Assembly (NCBI GenBank): GCA_037130365.1
Contig: JBAXTE010000001.1
Span: 137,490-201,489, forward strand
Direction: 5' to 3'
Source: JBAXTE01 sp037130365
Lineage (GTDB): Bacteria; Bacteroidota; Bacteroidia; Bacteroidales; WCHB1-69
DNA length: 64,000 nucleotides
The notes under the pieces were generated by a model that was not told the origin of the DNA, searched no databases, and was given only the letters and a program-made list of their open reading frames with translations. Within the stretch, counting starts at the first letter, position 1. Each line of letters begins with the position of its first letter. This document shows positions 1 through 8,580 of this stretch, piece after piece. A program made the position numbers and the translations under genes.

Positions 1-403
1 TGCCTCCTCGATAAATATTACTCGCATCTATTAAATCAAAAGTGACACAACTTCCTGCTTGAATAACTAATAAATTACCTTCTTTTACATGGCACCTTCC
101 TCCCACAACTGCTGCAATTCTGTCGGTTCCCAAGGTCTCGTGGTGAAGATAATTAATTTTAAAAGGGAGCTTTAGCTGGCTACTCATCTCAATATAAGGG
201 AGATTATTTTTAAGCCAATTTTTAATGTGATTATCTGCTTTAATAACAGAACTTAAAATAGCTTTTTGTGGATGGTATTTTTTAAAAATATTTTCGAGAT
301 CAATTTCGGTCATACCCGAAAATTGACAAACCTCAACCACAACATCATGATCGACAATGGCAATTTTATGAAAAGTATTACCCAAATCAATAATTAAATT
401 CAT
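1..403 (-). CDS. coaX: Type III pantothenate kinase, C-terminal part outside the window
   Basis: ATP-dependent phosphorylation of pantothenate, the first step of coenzyme A synthesis, in the cytosol. About 134 N-terminal residues are present. The start MNLIIDLGNTFHKIAIVD matches the phosphate-binding DxGN(T)xxK motif of the ASKHA-fold type III enzymes, TLGTDRIAAVVGG matches the conserved TxGxDR segment, and AGSCVTFDLID matches the second phosphate loop, with Ser where many members have Thr. The family is about 240-260 residues, so roughly half is missing beyond position 1. It is divergent from gmk, with a 117-base gap that should hold both promoters. Confidence 0.88.
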   Translation of the reverse strand, partial: MNLIIDLGNTFHKIAIVDHDVVVEVCQFSGMTEIDLENIFKKYHPQKAILSSVIKADNHIKNWLKNNLPYIEMSSQLKLPFKINYLHHETLGTDRIAAVVGGRCHVKEGNLLVIQAGSCVTFDLIDASNIYRGG

Positions 404-520
404 TTTTTTTAGCAAAATTAAAAAATTCAGACGATATTTTTTGTTTGTTAACGTATATTCTTAAAATTCATTGTTTAAAAAATCAAACAAAATTGTAATT
501 TAGCTAAAATATTTTCAGTT

Positions 521-1087
521 ATGAAGGGAAAGTTAATCATTTTTTCGGCTCCATCTGGTGCAGGAAAGACCACAATTGTAAAAAAACTTCTTGCTAGTGG
601 TCTACCATTAAAGTTCTCAGTGTCTGCATGTAGTAGAGCAAAAAGAGAAGGTGAAATTGACACAAAGGATTACTATTTTTTAGGCATTGATGAGTTTAAA
701 CAACGGATTAACCAAGGAGATTTTCTAGAATGGGAAGAGGTATACCCTGGTAATTATTATGGTACTTTAAAAAGTGAAGTAAATAGAATTTGGGATGAGG
801 GAAATCATGTAATTTTTGACGTAGACGTAGTGGGCGGATTGAATATTAAAAAAGCATATCCAGAACAAGCACTTGCAATTTTTGTAAATCCCCCTTCTCT
901 GGAAACATTGAAGGAACGGCTTATAAACAGAAAGACTGAATCTGAAGAAAATATTCAAAAACGACTTTCTAAAGCAGAACTGGAACTTTCTTTTGCTCCT
1001 AAATTTGATTTGGTAATTACAAATGACAATCTTCAAACAGCAACTGACGAAGCTAGAGATTTGATTTTGGATTTTTTACAAGAATAA
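521..1087 (+). CDS. gmk: Guanylate kinase
   Basis: Converts GMP to GDP with ATP in the cytosol. At 188 residues it has the usual family length. The P-loop APSGAGKTTIV lies at about residues 9-19. FSVSACSRAKREGEIDTKDY is the GMP-binding segment, where most homologues read S-x-x-T-R-x-x-R-x-G-E; here SRAKREGE replaces TTRxxRxGE. A DVDVVGGLNIKK segment matches the usual DIDxQGAxxvk region. The ATG start fits the family N-terminus closely. nadD follows after 10 bases, so the two are probably cotranscribed, a pairing common in Bacteroidota. Confidence 0.97.
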   Translation: MKGKLIIFSAPSGAGKTTIVKKLLASGLPLKFSVSACSRAKREGEIDTKDYYFLGIDEFKQRINQGDFLEWEEVYPGNYYGTLKSEVNRIWDEGNHVIFDVDVVGGLNIKKAYPEQALAIFVNPPSLETLKERLINRKTESEENIQKRLSKAELELSFAPKFDLVITNDNLQTATDEARDLILDFLQE

Positions 1088-1097
1088 ATAATTTAAA

Positions 1098-1691
1098 ATG
1101 AAAGAAAAACCGCAAAACATAGGACTTTTCTTCGGTTCTTTTAACCCAATTCATAATGGACATTTGATGATTGCAAATTATCTGGTTTCAAACTGCGACC
1201 TTGATCAAATTTGGTTTGTGATTTCTCCTTGCAATCCCCTTAAACAAAAGCAATCATTGCTTGACGAGCATCATCGTTTAGCTCTTGTTAAAATTGCTAT
1301 TGATGGGAATACATCATTCCGAGCTAGTGATATTGAATTCAAATTATCTCAACCTTCATATACTACCCATACTTTAGCCTATTTATTGGAAAAGTATCCT
1401 CAAAAGCAATTCAGTTTAATTATGGGAGCTGATAATCTTGAAACCATCGAAAAGTGGAAAAACTATCAACATATTCTCGATAATTTTCCAATTTATGTTT
1501 ATCCTCGGCCAAATGCAAAAATTGAAAAATGGAATTGTTTTCCATCAATTCATATCACAGATTCTCCAATGATTGATTTGTCTTCTAGTTTTATTCGAAA
1601 ACAAATTTCTGATGGCAAAAGCATTCGATATTTAATGCCTGATGAAGTAATAAAATATATTGAAGAGATGCACTTTTACAAACCGAAATAA
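1098..1691 (+). CDS. nadD: Nicotinate-nucleotide adenylyltransferase
   Basis: Adenylates nicotinate mononucleotide to deamido-NAD in NAD biosynthesis. The nucleotidyltransferase signature GLFFGSFNPIHNGHLMIA (GxFxPxHxGH) is at residues 9-26, and the second ATP-binding signature is SSSFIRKQISDG near residues 171-182. Total length is 197 residues, typical of NadD. It lies 10 bases after gmk and probably shares its transcript. No domain appears to be missing. Confidence 0.96.
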   Translation: MKEKPQNIGLFFGSFNPIHNGHLMIANYLVSNCDLDQIWFVISPCNPLKQKQSLLDEHHRLALVKIAIDGNTSFRASDIEFKLSQPSYTTHTLAYLLEKYPQKQFSLIMGADNLETIEKWKNYQHILDNFPIYVYPRPNAKIEKWNCFPSIHITDSPMIDLSSSFIRKQISDGKSIRYLMPDEVIKYIEEMHFYKPK

Positions 1692-1747
1692 ATCTCTTTT
1701 CAAACACATAATTCCATTTATACTTGATAAAATTTAATTCAAAAAAA

Positions 1748-3529
1748 ATGAAAAGAAATACTTTAATAATTCTAGCATTAGCACTAATATTTCAAACGGT
1801 TCTTGTTTCTTCAACATTTGCTCAAAAAATTTCATCAACTAAACTCGAACAGCATGTGAAAATCTTAGCATCCGATTCTCTTGCTGGCAGAAAACCCGGC
1901 CTTGAAGGGGGAAACAAAGCAGCTAAATACATTAGAGATGCTATGGAAAATAGCAAGCTTACATTGATGGGGGAAAATGGATTTACATATTTTGAAGTAA
2001 TTACAAATGTTGAAATGGGCGATAAAAATGCAATTAATTTTTTCAACACAAATTATATTTTAAATAAGGATTTCAGACCCATAACTGCATCATCAAATAG
2101 CTCGTTAAATTCAAATCTGTATTTTGCTGGATATGGCTTTGATATTCACACAGATAGTCTTAAATGGAGTGATTATCCAACTACTTTTCAAATAAATAGA
2201 ACTTGGGTAATAATTATGCGTGGAGCGCCAAATAACGACAAGCAAGATTCAAAATATGCAGCTTATGCATCAGATTGGTATAAAATAACAACAGCAAAAG
2301 ACAAAGGTGCAAAGGGAGTAATTCTCGTTTCGCCCCCATCGCTAGAGCCAAAAGATTCTTTGATGCCAATTTTTATTGATCAACAAGCGGGAAGCGCTGG
2401 AATTCCTGTATTTAATGTAACCCGTGAATGCATTTCAAAAATGTTACGCAATTATGATATTAATATTGGCGGTATTGAGCAACAACTCAATAAAGAGATG
2501 AAACAAACAGGATTATTCATACCGATGAAGTTATCGGGCACTACTGATTTGAAAATAACTCGAGGTAACACTCAAAATATTGTCGGCTTTATTGAAGGAT
2601 CAGATTCAAAATTGAAGAACGAATTTATTGTGATTGGCGCTCATTACGATCATCTTGGGCTGGGTGGTCCAAATTCAGGATCACGAATGCCCGATACCTC
2701 AGCTATTCATTATGGTGCTGATGATAATGCTTCGGGAGTTGCTACAATTATTGAAGTAGCATCCGCAATAAACAATATGAAAACCAAGCCAAAAAGAAGT
2801 ATTATTCTTGTTGCTTTTGGTGCTGAAGAGCTAGGATTAGTGGGGTCAAAACAATTTTTCAAAAACCCATTGGTAGATGCAAAGCAAATTAAAGCAATGA
2901 TTAATCTTGATATGGTTGGAAGAATGCGTGTTGAAAAAATTATTAGTGTTGGCGGAACTGGTACTGCATTAGAATTTGATAATATGCTAAACTTATTAGA
3001 ACCTAAATCGAAAATGAAATTTGCGAGAAATCCAGATGGATATGGTCCTTCAGATCACTCCTCTTTTTATATAGAAGGAATTCCTGTGCTTTATTTTTCT
3101 ACTGGCGCACATTCCGATTATCACACTCCTTTTGACACATACGATAAGCTTGATTATTCATCGATGAAACTAATTGCAGACTTGACTTATCAAACAGTTT
3201 TAAACTTGGCGAACAGAACAGCGTCGCTTACATATAAAGAAACTGGATCTAAACCAACTGGTTATCGCAAGCTAAAAGTAACTCTGGGCATAATCCCCGA
3301 TATGGTAAGCACCGACAACAAAGGATTGCGCGTTGATGGAGTAAGAAAAGGTGCGCCTAGTGAAAAAGGAGGAATGTTGAAAGGAGATATCATTGTTTCA
3401 GTAAATGGGCAACCAGTAACAAATATATATGACTATATGGCTCGTTTACAAACACTTGTCCCTGGACAGACAGCAAACATTGAGGTGAACAGAAATGGAA
3501 AAATTGAAGTATTGATAATTCAATTGTAA
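1748..3529 (+). CDS. Secreted M28-family zinc aminopeptidase with PDZ domain
   Basis: An exported metallopeptidase of about 593 residues. The reading frame is open from a TTG at 1724, but the ATG at 1748 is preferred because MKRNTLIILALALIFQTVLV starts a clean signal peptide ending at FAQ. A PA-like inserted region precedes the M28 catalytic core. The dizinc ligands are visible: GAHYDHLG (His, Asp), GADDNASG (Asp), GAEELGLVGS (catalytic Glu pair), NLDMVGR (Asp), and SDYHTPFDTYD (His). The last ~90 residues form a PDZ domain (GLRVDGVRKGAPSEKGG, LKGDIIVSVNG). Substrate is unknown. No T9SS sorting domain is seen, so a periplasmic location is inferred. Confidence 0.92.
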   Translation: MKRNTLIILALALIFQTVLVSSTFAQKISSTKLEQHVKILASDSLAGRKPGLEGGNKAAKYIRDAMENSKLTLMGENGFTYFEVITNVEMGDKNAINFFNTNYILNKDFRPITASSNSSLNSNLYFAGYGFDIHTDSLKWSDYPTTFQINRTWVIIMRGAPNNDKQDSKYAAYASDWYKITTAKDKGAKGVILVSPPSLEPKDSLMPIFIDQQAGSAGIPVFNVTRECISKMLRNYDINIGGIEQQLNKEMKQTGLFIPMKLSGTTDLKITRGNTQNIVGFIEGSDSKLKNEFIVIGAHYDHLGLGGPNSGSRMPDTSAIHYGADDNASGVATIIEVASAINNMKTKPKRSIILVAFGAEELGLVGSKQFFKNPLVDAKQIKAMINLDMVGRMRVEKIISVGGTGTALEFDNMLNLLEPKSKMKFARNPDGYGPSDHSSFYIEGIPVLYFSTGAHSDYHTPFDTYDKLDYSSMKLIADLTYQTVLNLANRTASLTYKETGSKPTGYRKLKVTLGIIPDMVSTDNKGLRVDGVRKGAPSEKGGMLKGDIIVSVNGQPVTNIYDYMARLQTLVPGQTANIEVNRNGKIEVLIIQL

Positions 3530-3588
3530 TGAGTTATAATTGTAATGAGTTATAATTCATGGCTAAAGAATTATAACTCATTACAATT
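3522..3588 (+). terminator. Hairpin with duplicated left arm overlapping the M28 gene stop
   Basis: A perfect 20-bp stem (left arm 3538-3557, right arm 3569-3588, loop 11 nt). The first 16 bases of the left arm also occur as a direct copy at 3522-3537, which contains the last codons and the TAA (3527-3529) of the M28 gene. The right arm could pair with either copy. Position after a plus-strand gene fits a terminator, but there is no strong T-tract. Confidence 0.6.
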
Positions 3589-3685
3589 TGGAATAAAAAT
3601 CAATGGGTTTTTATGTTGGTAAATTTGAGATTAACTCAAATCGTAAAAATCTTTGATAATTTTGGACTGTTTTTAATAGCACTAA

Positions 3686-4192
3686 CTAGTTTTCATAATC
3701 TTTAAGTGCTGTCATTAGTTTTTTACGAGTAAAAAAGATTCTACTTTTCACAGTACCAATTGAGATGTTCATGTGATCAGCAATTTCTTTATATTTAAAC
3801 CCAGCAACATGCATTTCAAAAGGTTTCCGTTGACCAACTTCTAGCTTTTTTATTGAGCTTACAATTTCTGAAGTTTGTTGATGTGAATCAGCAAAAAGAG
3901 CCCCGTTGTTTTCTGCTGAATTTAAAAAGTATAAATCTTCAGTATTGTCGAGCATCGTGTTTGTTTTAGCTTTTCTGCGATAATTATTTATGAATGTATT
4001 TTTCATAATAGTATATGTCCAAGCTTTTAAATTGGTATCGTCTCTGAATTTTTCTTTATTCGTTATTGCTTTCAACAATGTGTCTTGAACCAAATCTTTT
4101 GCGTCTTCATCGTCGTTTGTTAATGATATTGCAAAATAACTTAGCTGATTTTCAAGCTTCATTAACTGGGTATTGAATTCGATTGTGGTCAT
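3686..4192 (-). CDS. RNA polymerase ECF-type sigma-70 factor
   Basis: A 168-residue two-domain sigma factor. Region 2 is visible in the first ~90 residues (DEDAKDLVQDTLLKAI, then LKAWTYTIMKNTFINNYRR), and region 4 near the C-terminus (YKEIADHMNISIGTVKSRIF, an HTH). Between them is a short linker. It is expected to direct core polymerase to a small regulon. No anti-sigma gene is next to it: dprA lies upstream on the same strand and the M28 gene downstream is convergent. A strong Bacteroidota-type promoter sits about 110 bases upstream of its start. Confidence 0.93.
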   Translation of the reverse strand: MTTIEFNTQLMKLENQLSYFAISLTNDDEDAKDLVQDTLLKAITNKEKFRDDTNLKAWTYTIMKNTFINNYRRKAKTNTMLDNTEDLYFLNSAENNGALFADSHQQTSEIVSSIKKLEVGQRKPFEMHVAGFKYKEIADHMNISIGTVKSRIFFTRKKLMTALKDYEN

Positions 4193-4302
4193 AATATTTT
4201 GATTTAAGTCAGTAATTTACTATAAATAAAAAGTAAAGTCAAGTTTTTTTCTATTAAAAAATTATAAAATTTATTTAACAGAATGTTTTCTTGATTACAG
4301 GA

Positions 4303-4334
4303 CAAAGATACGACGGTAAAACACCTGTGTCAAA
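4303..4334 (-). promoter_or_regulatory. Bacteroidota primary-sigma promoter for the ECF sigma gene
   Basis: Read on the minus strand, TTTG (4334-4331) is followed after 20 bases by TATCTTTG (4310-4303). This matches the known Bacteroidota consensus TTTG-N19/20-TAnnTTTG. A start of transcription near 4296 would give a leader of about 100 nt. It is the best promoter match seen in the window. Confidence 0.65.
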
Positions 4335-4417
4335 TCAATAATAATGATACGTTTATAGAGATTCTTTATAATGGGGTGTTAGAGAAGAATACTGTACTAT
4401 AACAAGCGGTTTGGCAT

Positions 4418-5500
4418 TTAGTTCAATGTATAGCGTTTTCCAGGCAAACAATTAATAATATTTTTAAACTCTAGGTTTAGTAAAACAGAAGCCATTTTGG
4501 TTGCAGTCATTCCTAATGTATTGATAAGCATATCGATACCACAATCTCCATTTTCTGATATTGCTTTTGCAACAATCATTTCCTCCTCTGATAGTTCTTG
4601 AAATAGTGATATTTGTGCGGTTTTTACAGATTTTGGTTCCCAATTCATTGATCTAACAAGATCATTAGCACAAGTAATTAGAGCCGCTTTATTGTATTTG
4701 ATTAAATTATTACACCCTTCAGACATTGGGTCATTTGTTTTGCCTGGAACAGCAAAAACATCACGACTATATGAATTCGCAATATCGGCAGTAATCAAAG
4801 CACCTCCCTTAGCCCCTGCCTCAATTACAACTGTTGCATCTGCTAAGCCAGCGATAATACGATTTCTTTTAGGAAAGTTTTCTCTATTTGGTTGTGTTTC
4901 TGACGGAAATTCGGTTAATAACCCGCCCATTTCTAGCATTTGTTTTGCTAATCTGCGGTTTTCAGCAGGATAAATAATATCGTGCCCATGTGCTGTTATC
5001 CCAACTGTTGGAATTCCATTATCTATAGCTGCTTGATGTGCAATGGTGTCTACCCCATAAGCCAATCCACTAATAATTAATACGTTATACAGTGAAAGGT
5101 CTTCAATTATTTTTTTACAAATCCATTTACCGTATTCTGTTACCTTACGTGTGCCAACAATACTTATTATTCTATTATAATTTAAATTTGCAGTTCCTCG
5201 ATAATACATTAATATGGGTCCATCATCACAGAATTTTAAGCGATAAGGATAATCACTGTCGGTGTAAAAAATAGGTGTAATATTATTTTTCTCAATAAAA
5301 AGCAATTCCGATTCTGATTCTTTTAAAGCGGTGTTGTGTTTTATTGAATGTAAAACCGTTTTTGAAAAACCAGCAGCAAGAATATCTTTACTTTTAGCAT
5401 TAAAAATTGATGCAGCATCGCCAAAGAAGTAGAGTAGTTTTTTTGCAGTTATATCGCCAATTTGTGGCAATTTCGTGAGTGCAATTTGATATTGAAGCAT
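4418..5500 (-). CDS. dprA: DNA processing protein DprA/Smf
   Basis: A 360-residue single-stranded-DNA-binding RecA loader used in natural transformation, widely conserved even in non-competent species. A helix-hairpin-helix-like start (LPQIGDITAKKLLYFFG) precedes the Rossmann-like DNA_processg_A fold with VGTRKVTEYGKW, SGLAYGVDTIAHQAA, AENRRLAKQML and FPKRNRIIAGLADATVVIEA. The last ~60 residues form a winged-helix-like DprA C-terminal domain. The start at 5500 begins the family N-terminus directly. Transcription is monocistronic or from the box at 5662-5669. Confidence 0.96.
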   Translation of the reverse strand: MLQYQIALTKLPQIGDITAKKLLYFFGDAASIFNAKSKDILAAGFSKTVLHSIKHNTALKESESELLFIEKNNITPIFYTDSDYPYRLKFCDDGPILMYYRGTANLNYNRIISIVGTRKVTEYGKWICKKIIEDLSLYNVLIISGLAYGVDTIAHQAAIDNGIPTVGITAHGHDIIYPAENRRLAKQMLEMGGLLTEFPSETQPNRENFPKRNRIIAGLADATVVIEAGAKGGALITADIANSYSRDVFAVPGKTNDPMSEGCNNLIKYNKAALITCANDLVRSMNWEPKSVKTAQISLFQELSEEEMIVAKAISENGDCGIDMLINTLGMTATKMASVLLNLEFKNIINCLPGKRYTLN

Positions 5501-5661
5501 TTTTTAAGTTTTTTTAGCAATTACTTAATTTGATTTTAAAACAACATACAATATGTTTATTATTAGCTTGTTAAATTGATTTAGTGTGTGGCTAAGCAAA
5601 TATTTATCTAACATATTTTAAAAAAAGGTGTTAAAAAAAACGAGTTTGCTTTTTTGAATGT

Positions 5662-5669
5662 CAAAGATA
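5662..5669 (-). promoter_or_regulatory. TAnnTTTG -7-like box upstream of dprA
   Basis: Minus-strand TATCTTTG, about 160 bases before the dprA start. No convincing TTTG -33 element lies at the expected distance, so support is weaker than for the box at 4303-4334. Confidence 0.3.
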
Positions 5670-5770
5670 GTAAAAAATTTCTATAATTTTATACAGAAAT
5701 CGTAATATGACTTTTTAAATTAAAGTCAGATTTATTTTTTATATTGATATTATTCACAAAACAGTAATGT

Positions 5771-8104
5771 ATGAGAAAAATTTACTTAATTACCTTCTTT
5801 TTGTTCGTTTGTCAAATCTTATTTGCCCAAAAAGCAACAATTAAAGGAACAATAACAGATGCAAAAACGAAAGAGACATTGGTGGGCGTAAATGTAATTT
5901 TCAGTGATAGTCAAGGAAGTACAACTGATGTTTTTGGAAACTATCTTATTGAATTGCCCGCAGGAAAATATAATATTAAGTATCGATACATTGGTTATGG
6001 TGTTGCTACTAGAGAAATTAACCTTAAAGCAGGAGAAACTCGAGTGATTAACATTTCACTAATGGAACAAACAAAACTTTTAGATGAAGTTGTTGTGAGT
6101 GCTGGTCGTCACGAACAAAAACTATCAGAAGTAACAGTTTCGGTAGAGCTTATTAAGGCGAAAATGCTTGAAAGCACAAACACTACATCGATAGAATCAG
6201 CCGTAAAACAAGTTCCAGGTGTTACTATTTATGATGATCAAGCTAGTATTCGTGGTGGTAGTGGTTATTCTTTTGGTGCAGGAAGTCGAGTTTTATTACT
6301 TTTAGATGATCTTCCACTACTAACTGGATCAACTGGAGAAGCAAAATGGTGGATAATTCCTGTTGAAAACATTGACCAGATTGAGGTTATTAAAGGAGCT
6401 TCTTCAGCATTATATGGCTCTTCAGCAATGAATGGTGTAATGAACGTTCGGTCTGGATGGCCTACAAATAAACCGGAAACAAAGGTTATTGCTCATTCTG
6501 GAGTTTATATGAATCCTGAACGTGATGGATTGCATTGGTGGGGAAATAAACAACCTACTTTTTCGGGTTATCAAGTTATGCACTCACATAAGTTTGGAAA
6601 TTTTGATGTAGTTGGATCTGTGAACTTTCTTTCTGATAATGGTTTTCGCGAAACAGAATATAACCAACGAGTAGGAGCCAACTTTAAAACCCGCTATCGT
6701 AGTAAGAAAATCGAAGGTTTGTCTTATGGTGTTAATGGTTACACCACTCGTAGGTGGGCTGCTAGTTATTTGATTTGGAAAGACAAAGATTCGGTATATT
6801 CACCCGCTAGCAATCCTATGGGAAAGGTTAACACATATGCTGTTATAGATCCATTTATTGTGTACTACAATAAAAATAGCCGTCATGCTTTAAAAACTAG
6901 AATTTATTATTCTGATAACATTACCGACTCCGAGCAAAACAGTACAGATATGATGTATTATGGAGAGTATCAATATCAACATGTTTTTAAAGGTGAATTA
7001 GTGATGAATACTGGTTTGGCTGGAACATATTCTCGCTCTGATGCTCAAATCTTTGGGAATATTGCTCATTTTAGCTCTTCTAGTGCTTTGTTTGCCCAAC
7101 TTGATAAAAGATGGAGAAAATGGAGCTTATCTGGAGGCGCACGTTTTGAGGGCTATAGAGATGGTAATCAACCAATGGAATGGAAGCCAGTATTCAGAGC
7201 CGGTTTAAACTATCAATTAGCAAAACAAACATATATCAGAAGTTCAATAGGCCAAGGGTACAGATATCCTACCATTGCTGAACGATATACGTTTACTTCT
7301 TCTGAGGGAATATCTATTTTTCCAAATCCAACTTTAAAATCAGAAAGGGGATGGAGTGGAGAAATCGCCATTAAACAAGGTTTTTCGGTGAGTAATTGGA
7401 GAGCTTATATTGATATTGCTGGTTTTATCTCCGAATATGCCGATATGATAGAATTTCAATTTGGCGCATTTTTGCCATCACTTTCAGTTTTAAATGTAAC
7501 TGGTTTACCTGGTGATATACAAGCAAGAAGTCTTAAAGACACGATCTCTAAATATACGGGATTTAAAGCCACCAACATTCCCAGAGTTAGAATTTATGGT
7601 ATAGATGCCACTCTCGCAGGTAAAGGGTCTATAGGAAACGTTCCTGTCGCCTTTTTGGCTGGGCTTACTGTTATAGAGCCCCTTGATTTAGACACAATTT
7701 CTCTGGCTACAAAAACTACAACAGATCCAATATTAAAATATCGTTTTCGCACCACTGCCAAAGTGGATGTGGAGGTCACTTATCGTAAGCTTACAGCTGG
7801 AGTTAGTTTTGATTACTTTAGCAATATGGTAAATATTGATAAAATATTTGAAGATGAGGTGCTTATTAACAATATGCAGCCATCTCCTGGTAAACCTATT
7901 TATATTTTCCCTGGTCTTAAAGAATATAGAGCAGCGCACAATAAAGGAGAATATTCTTTTGATGCACGTATGTCGTGGCAAATGAACGCTAACTCAAAAT
8001 TTTCCATTATTATGAAGAATATTCTAAATCGCGAATATATGGTACGTCCGGGTAGTGTGCAAGCACCTCGTAATATCACGTTCCAATATGCATTTCGAAT
8101 GTAA
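5771..8104 (+). CDS. TonB-dependent outer membrane receptor
   Basis: 777 residues. A signal peptide (MRKIYLITFFLFVCQILFAQ) is followed by a carboxypeptidase regulatory-like domain (residues ~23-105, IKGTITDAKTKETLVGVNV) that is common in Bacteroidota receptors, a plug domain (~115-230, containing DDQASIRGGSGYSFG and IEVIKGASSALYG), and a beta-barrel ending in an aromatic-rich strand with terminal residues FRM. It would import an unidentified ligand using TonB/ExbBD energy. The barrel resembles the BtuB/FepA-type more than the ~1000-residue SusC type, and no SusD partner is adjacent. No riboswitch is visible upstream, so the substrate cannot be deduced. Confidence 0.93.
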   Translation: MRKIYLITFFLFVCQILFAQKATIKGTITDAKTKETLVGVNVIFSDSQGSTTDVFGNYLIELPAGKYNIKYRYIGYGVATREINLKAGETRVINISLMEQTKLLDEVVVSAGRHEQKLSEVTVSVELIKAKMLESTNTTSIESAVKQVPGVTIYDDQASIRGGSGYSFGAGSRVLLLLDDLPLLTGSTGEAKWWIIPVENIDQIEVIKGASSALYGSSAMNGVMNVRSGWPTNKPETKVIAHSGVYMNPERDGLHWWGNKQPTFSGYQVMHSHKFGNFDVVGSVNFLSDNGFRETEYNQRVGANFKTRYRSKKIEGLSYGVNGYTTRRWAASYLIWKDKDSVYSPASNPMGKVNTYAVIDPFIVYYNKNSRHALKTRIYYSDNITDSEQNSTDMMYYGEYQYQHVFKGELVMNTGLAGTYSRSDAQIFGNIAHFSSSSALFAQLDKRWRKWSLSGGARFEGYRDGNQPMEWKPVFRAGLNYQLAKQTYIRSSIGQGYRYPTIAERYTFTSSEGISIFPNPTLKSERGWSGEIAIKQGFSVSNWRAYIDIAGFISEYADMIEFQFGAFLPSLSVLNVTGLPGDIQARSLKDTISKYTGFKATNIPRVRIYGIDATLAGKGSIGNVPVAFLAGLTVIEPLDLDTISLATKTTTDPILKYRFRTTAKVDVEVTYRKLTAGVSFDYFSNMVNIDKIFEDEVLINNMQPSPGKPIYIFPGLKEYRAAHNKGEYSFDARMSWQMNANSKFSIIMKNILNREYMVRPGSVQAPRNITFQYAFRM

Positions 8105-8122
8105 AATTTATATTTGAAAATT

Positions 8123-8167
8123 AAAAAAGGAGTTCAGTTATTCGCAATAATAATTGAACTCTTTTTT
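8123..8167 (+). terminator. Rho-independent terminator of the TonB receptor gene
   Basis: A near-perfect inverted repeat begins 19 bases after the receptor stop: A-rich left arm with GGAGTTCAG (8123-8142) and right arm AATAATTGAACTC followed by six T. One bulged G and one G-T pair interrupt the stem. Confidence 0.75.
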
Positions 8168-8316
8168 ATGGAGCTTCCTCTATGTTTTACCTTTAACGCT
8201 ATAGTCGATTTGTTAGCTCAATTCGAATTGCATTAACTTTGTAATAATACCGTATGCTAATATAATATAGTCCAGTATTTTACATATAATTCAATTTTAG
8301 ATATTACGCATCAAGT

Positions 8317-8450
8317 ATTAATACCGCTTCTATTTATAATATAGTCCACTTCTCATACGCTCAGCGAACTATTTATATCAACGAGCGGCATTAAACCAAT
8401 CTAAAAAATAAAATATCTTTGGGCTATTTTATTTCAAGATTTGGTATAAA
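8317..8450. repeat. Dispersed intergenic repeat, longest copy (copy 1)
   Basis: Shares blocks with 13738-13775, 15800-15883 and 17149-17200. The first block (8317-8400) includes ACCGCTTCT, TATAATATAGTCCA, CGCTCAGCGAACTATTTATA and CGAGCGGCATTAAACCAATC. The second (8407-8450) is a hairpin with loop TCTTTGGGC followed by CAAGATTTGGTA. It lies between the ends of two convergent genes. No coding potential is visible. The rest of the 8105-8580 gap holds only two terminator-like hairpins and AT-rich sequence. Confidence 0.7.
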
Positions 8451-8496
8451 CCCCTTTAAATTACGAGGGCATGCCCCGTTTGAGGACGAGGGCAAG

Positions 8497-8548
8497 CCAT
8501 TACTAAACTTCAAATTGTCTATTGGACTAATTTGAAATTTAGTAATGG
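8497..8548 (-). terminator. 20-bp inverted repeat after the CHU_C gene
   Basis: Arms 8497-8516 and 8529-8548 pair over 20 bp with a single C/T difference (a wobble pair on one strand) and a 12-nt loop. It lies 32 bases beyond the stop of the minus-strand gene at 8581, so it probably terminates it. A T-tract is not obvious. Confidence 0.5.
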
Positions 8549-8580
8549 TATAACCAGAAAAATCCACTTAGTTTTTAGGC

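Noticed and set aside
5501..5770. Possible riboswitch before the TonB receptor
   Set aside because: No cobalamin, TPP or other conserved riboswitch motif was seen; the region is AT-rich and featureless.
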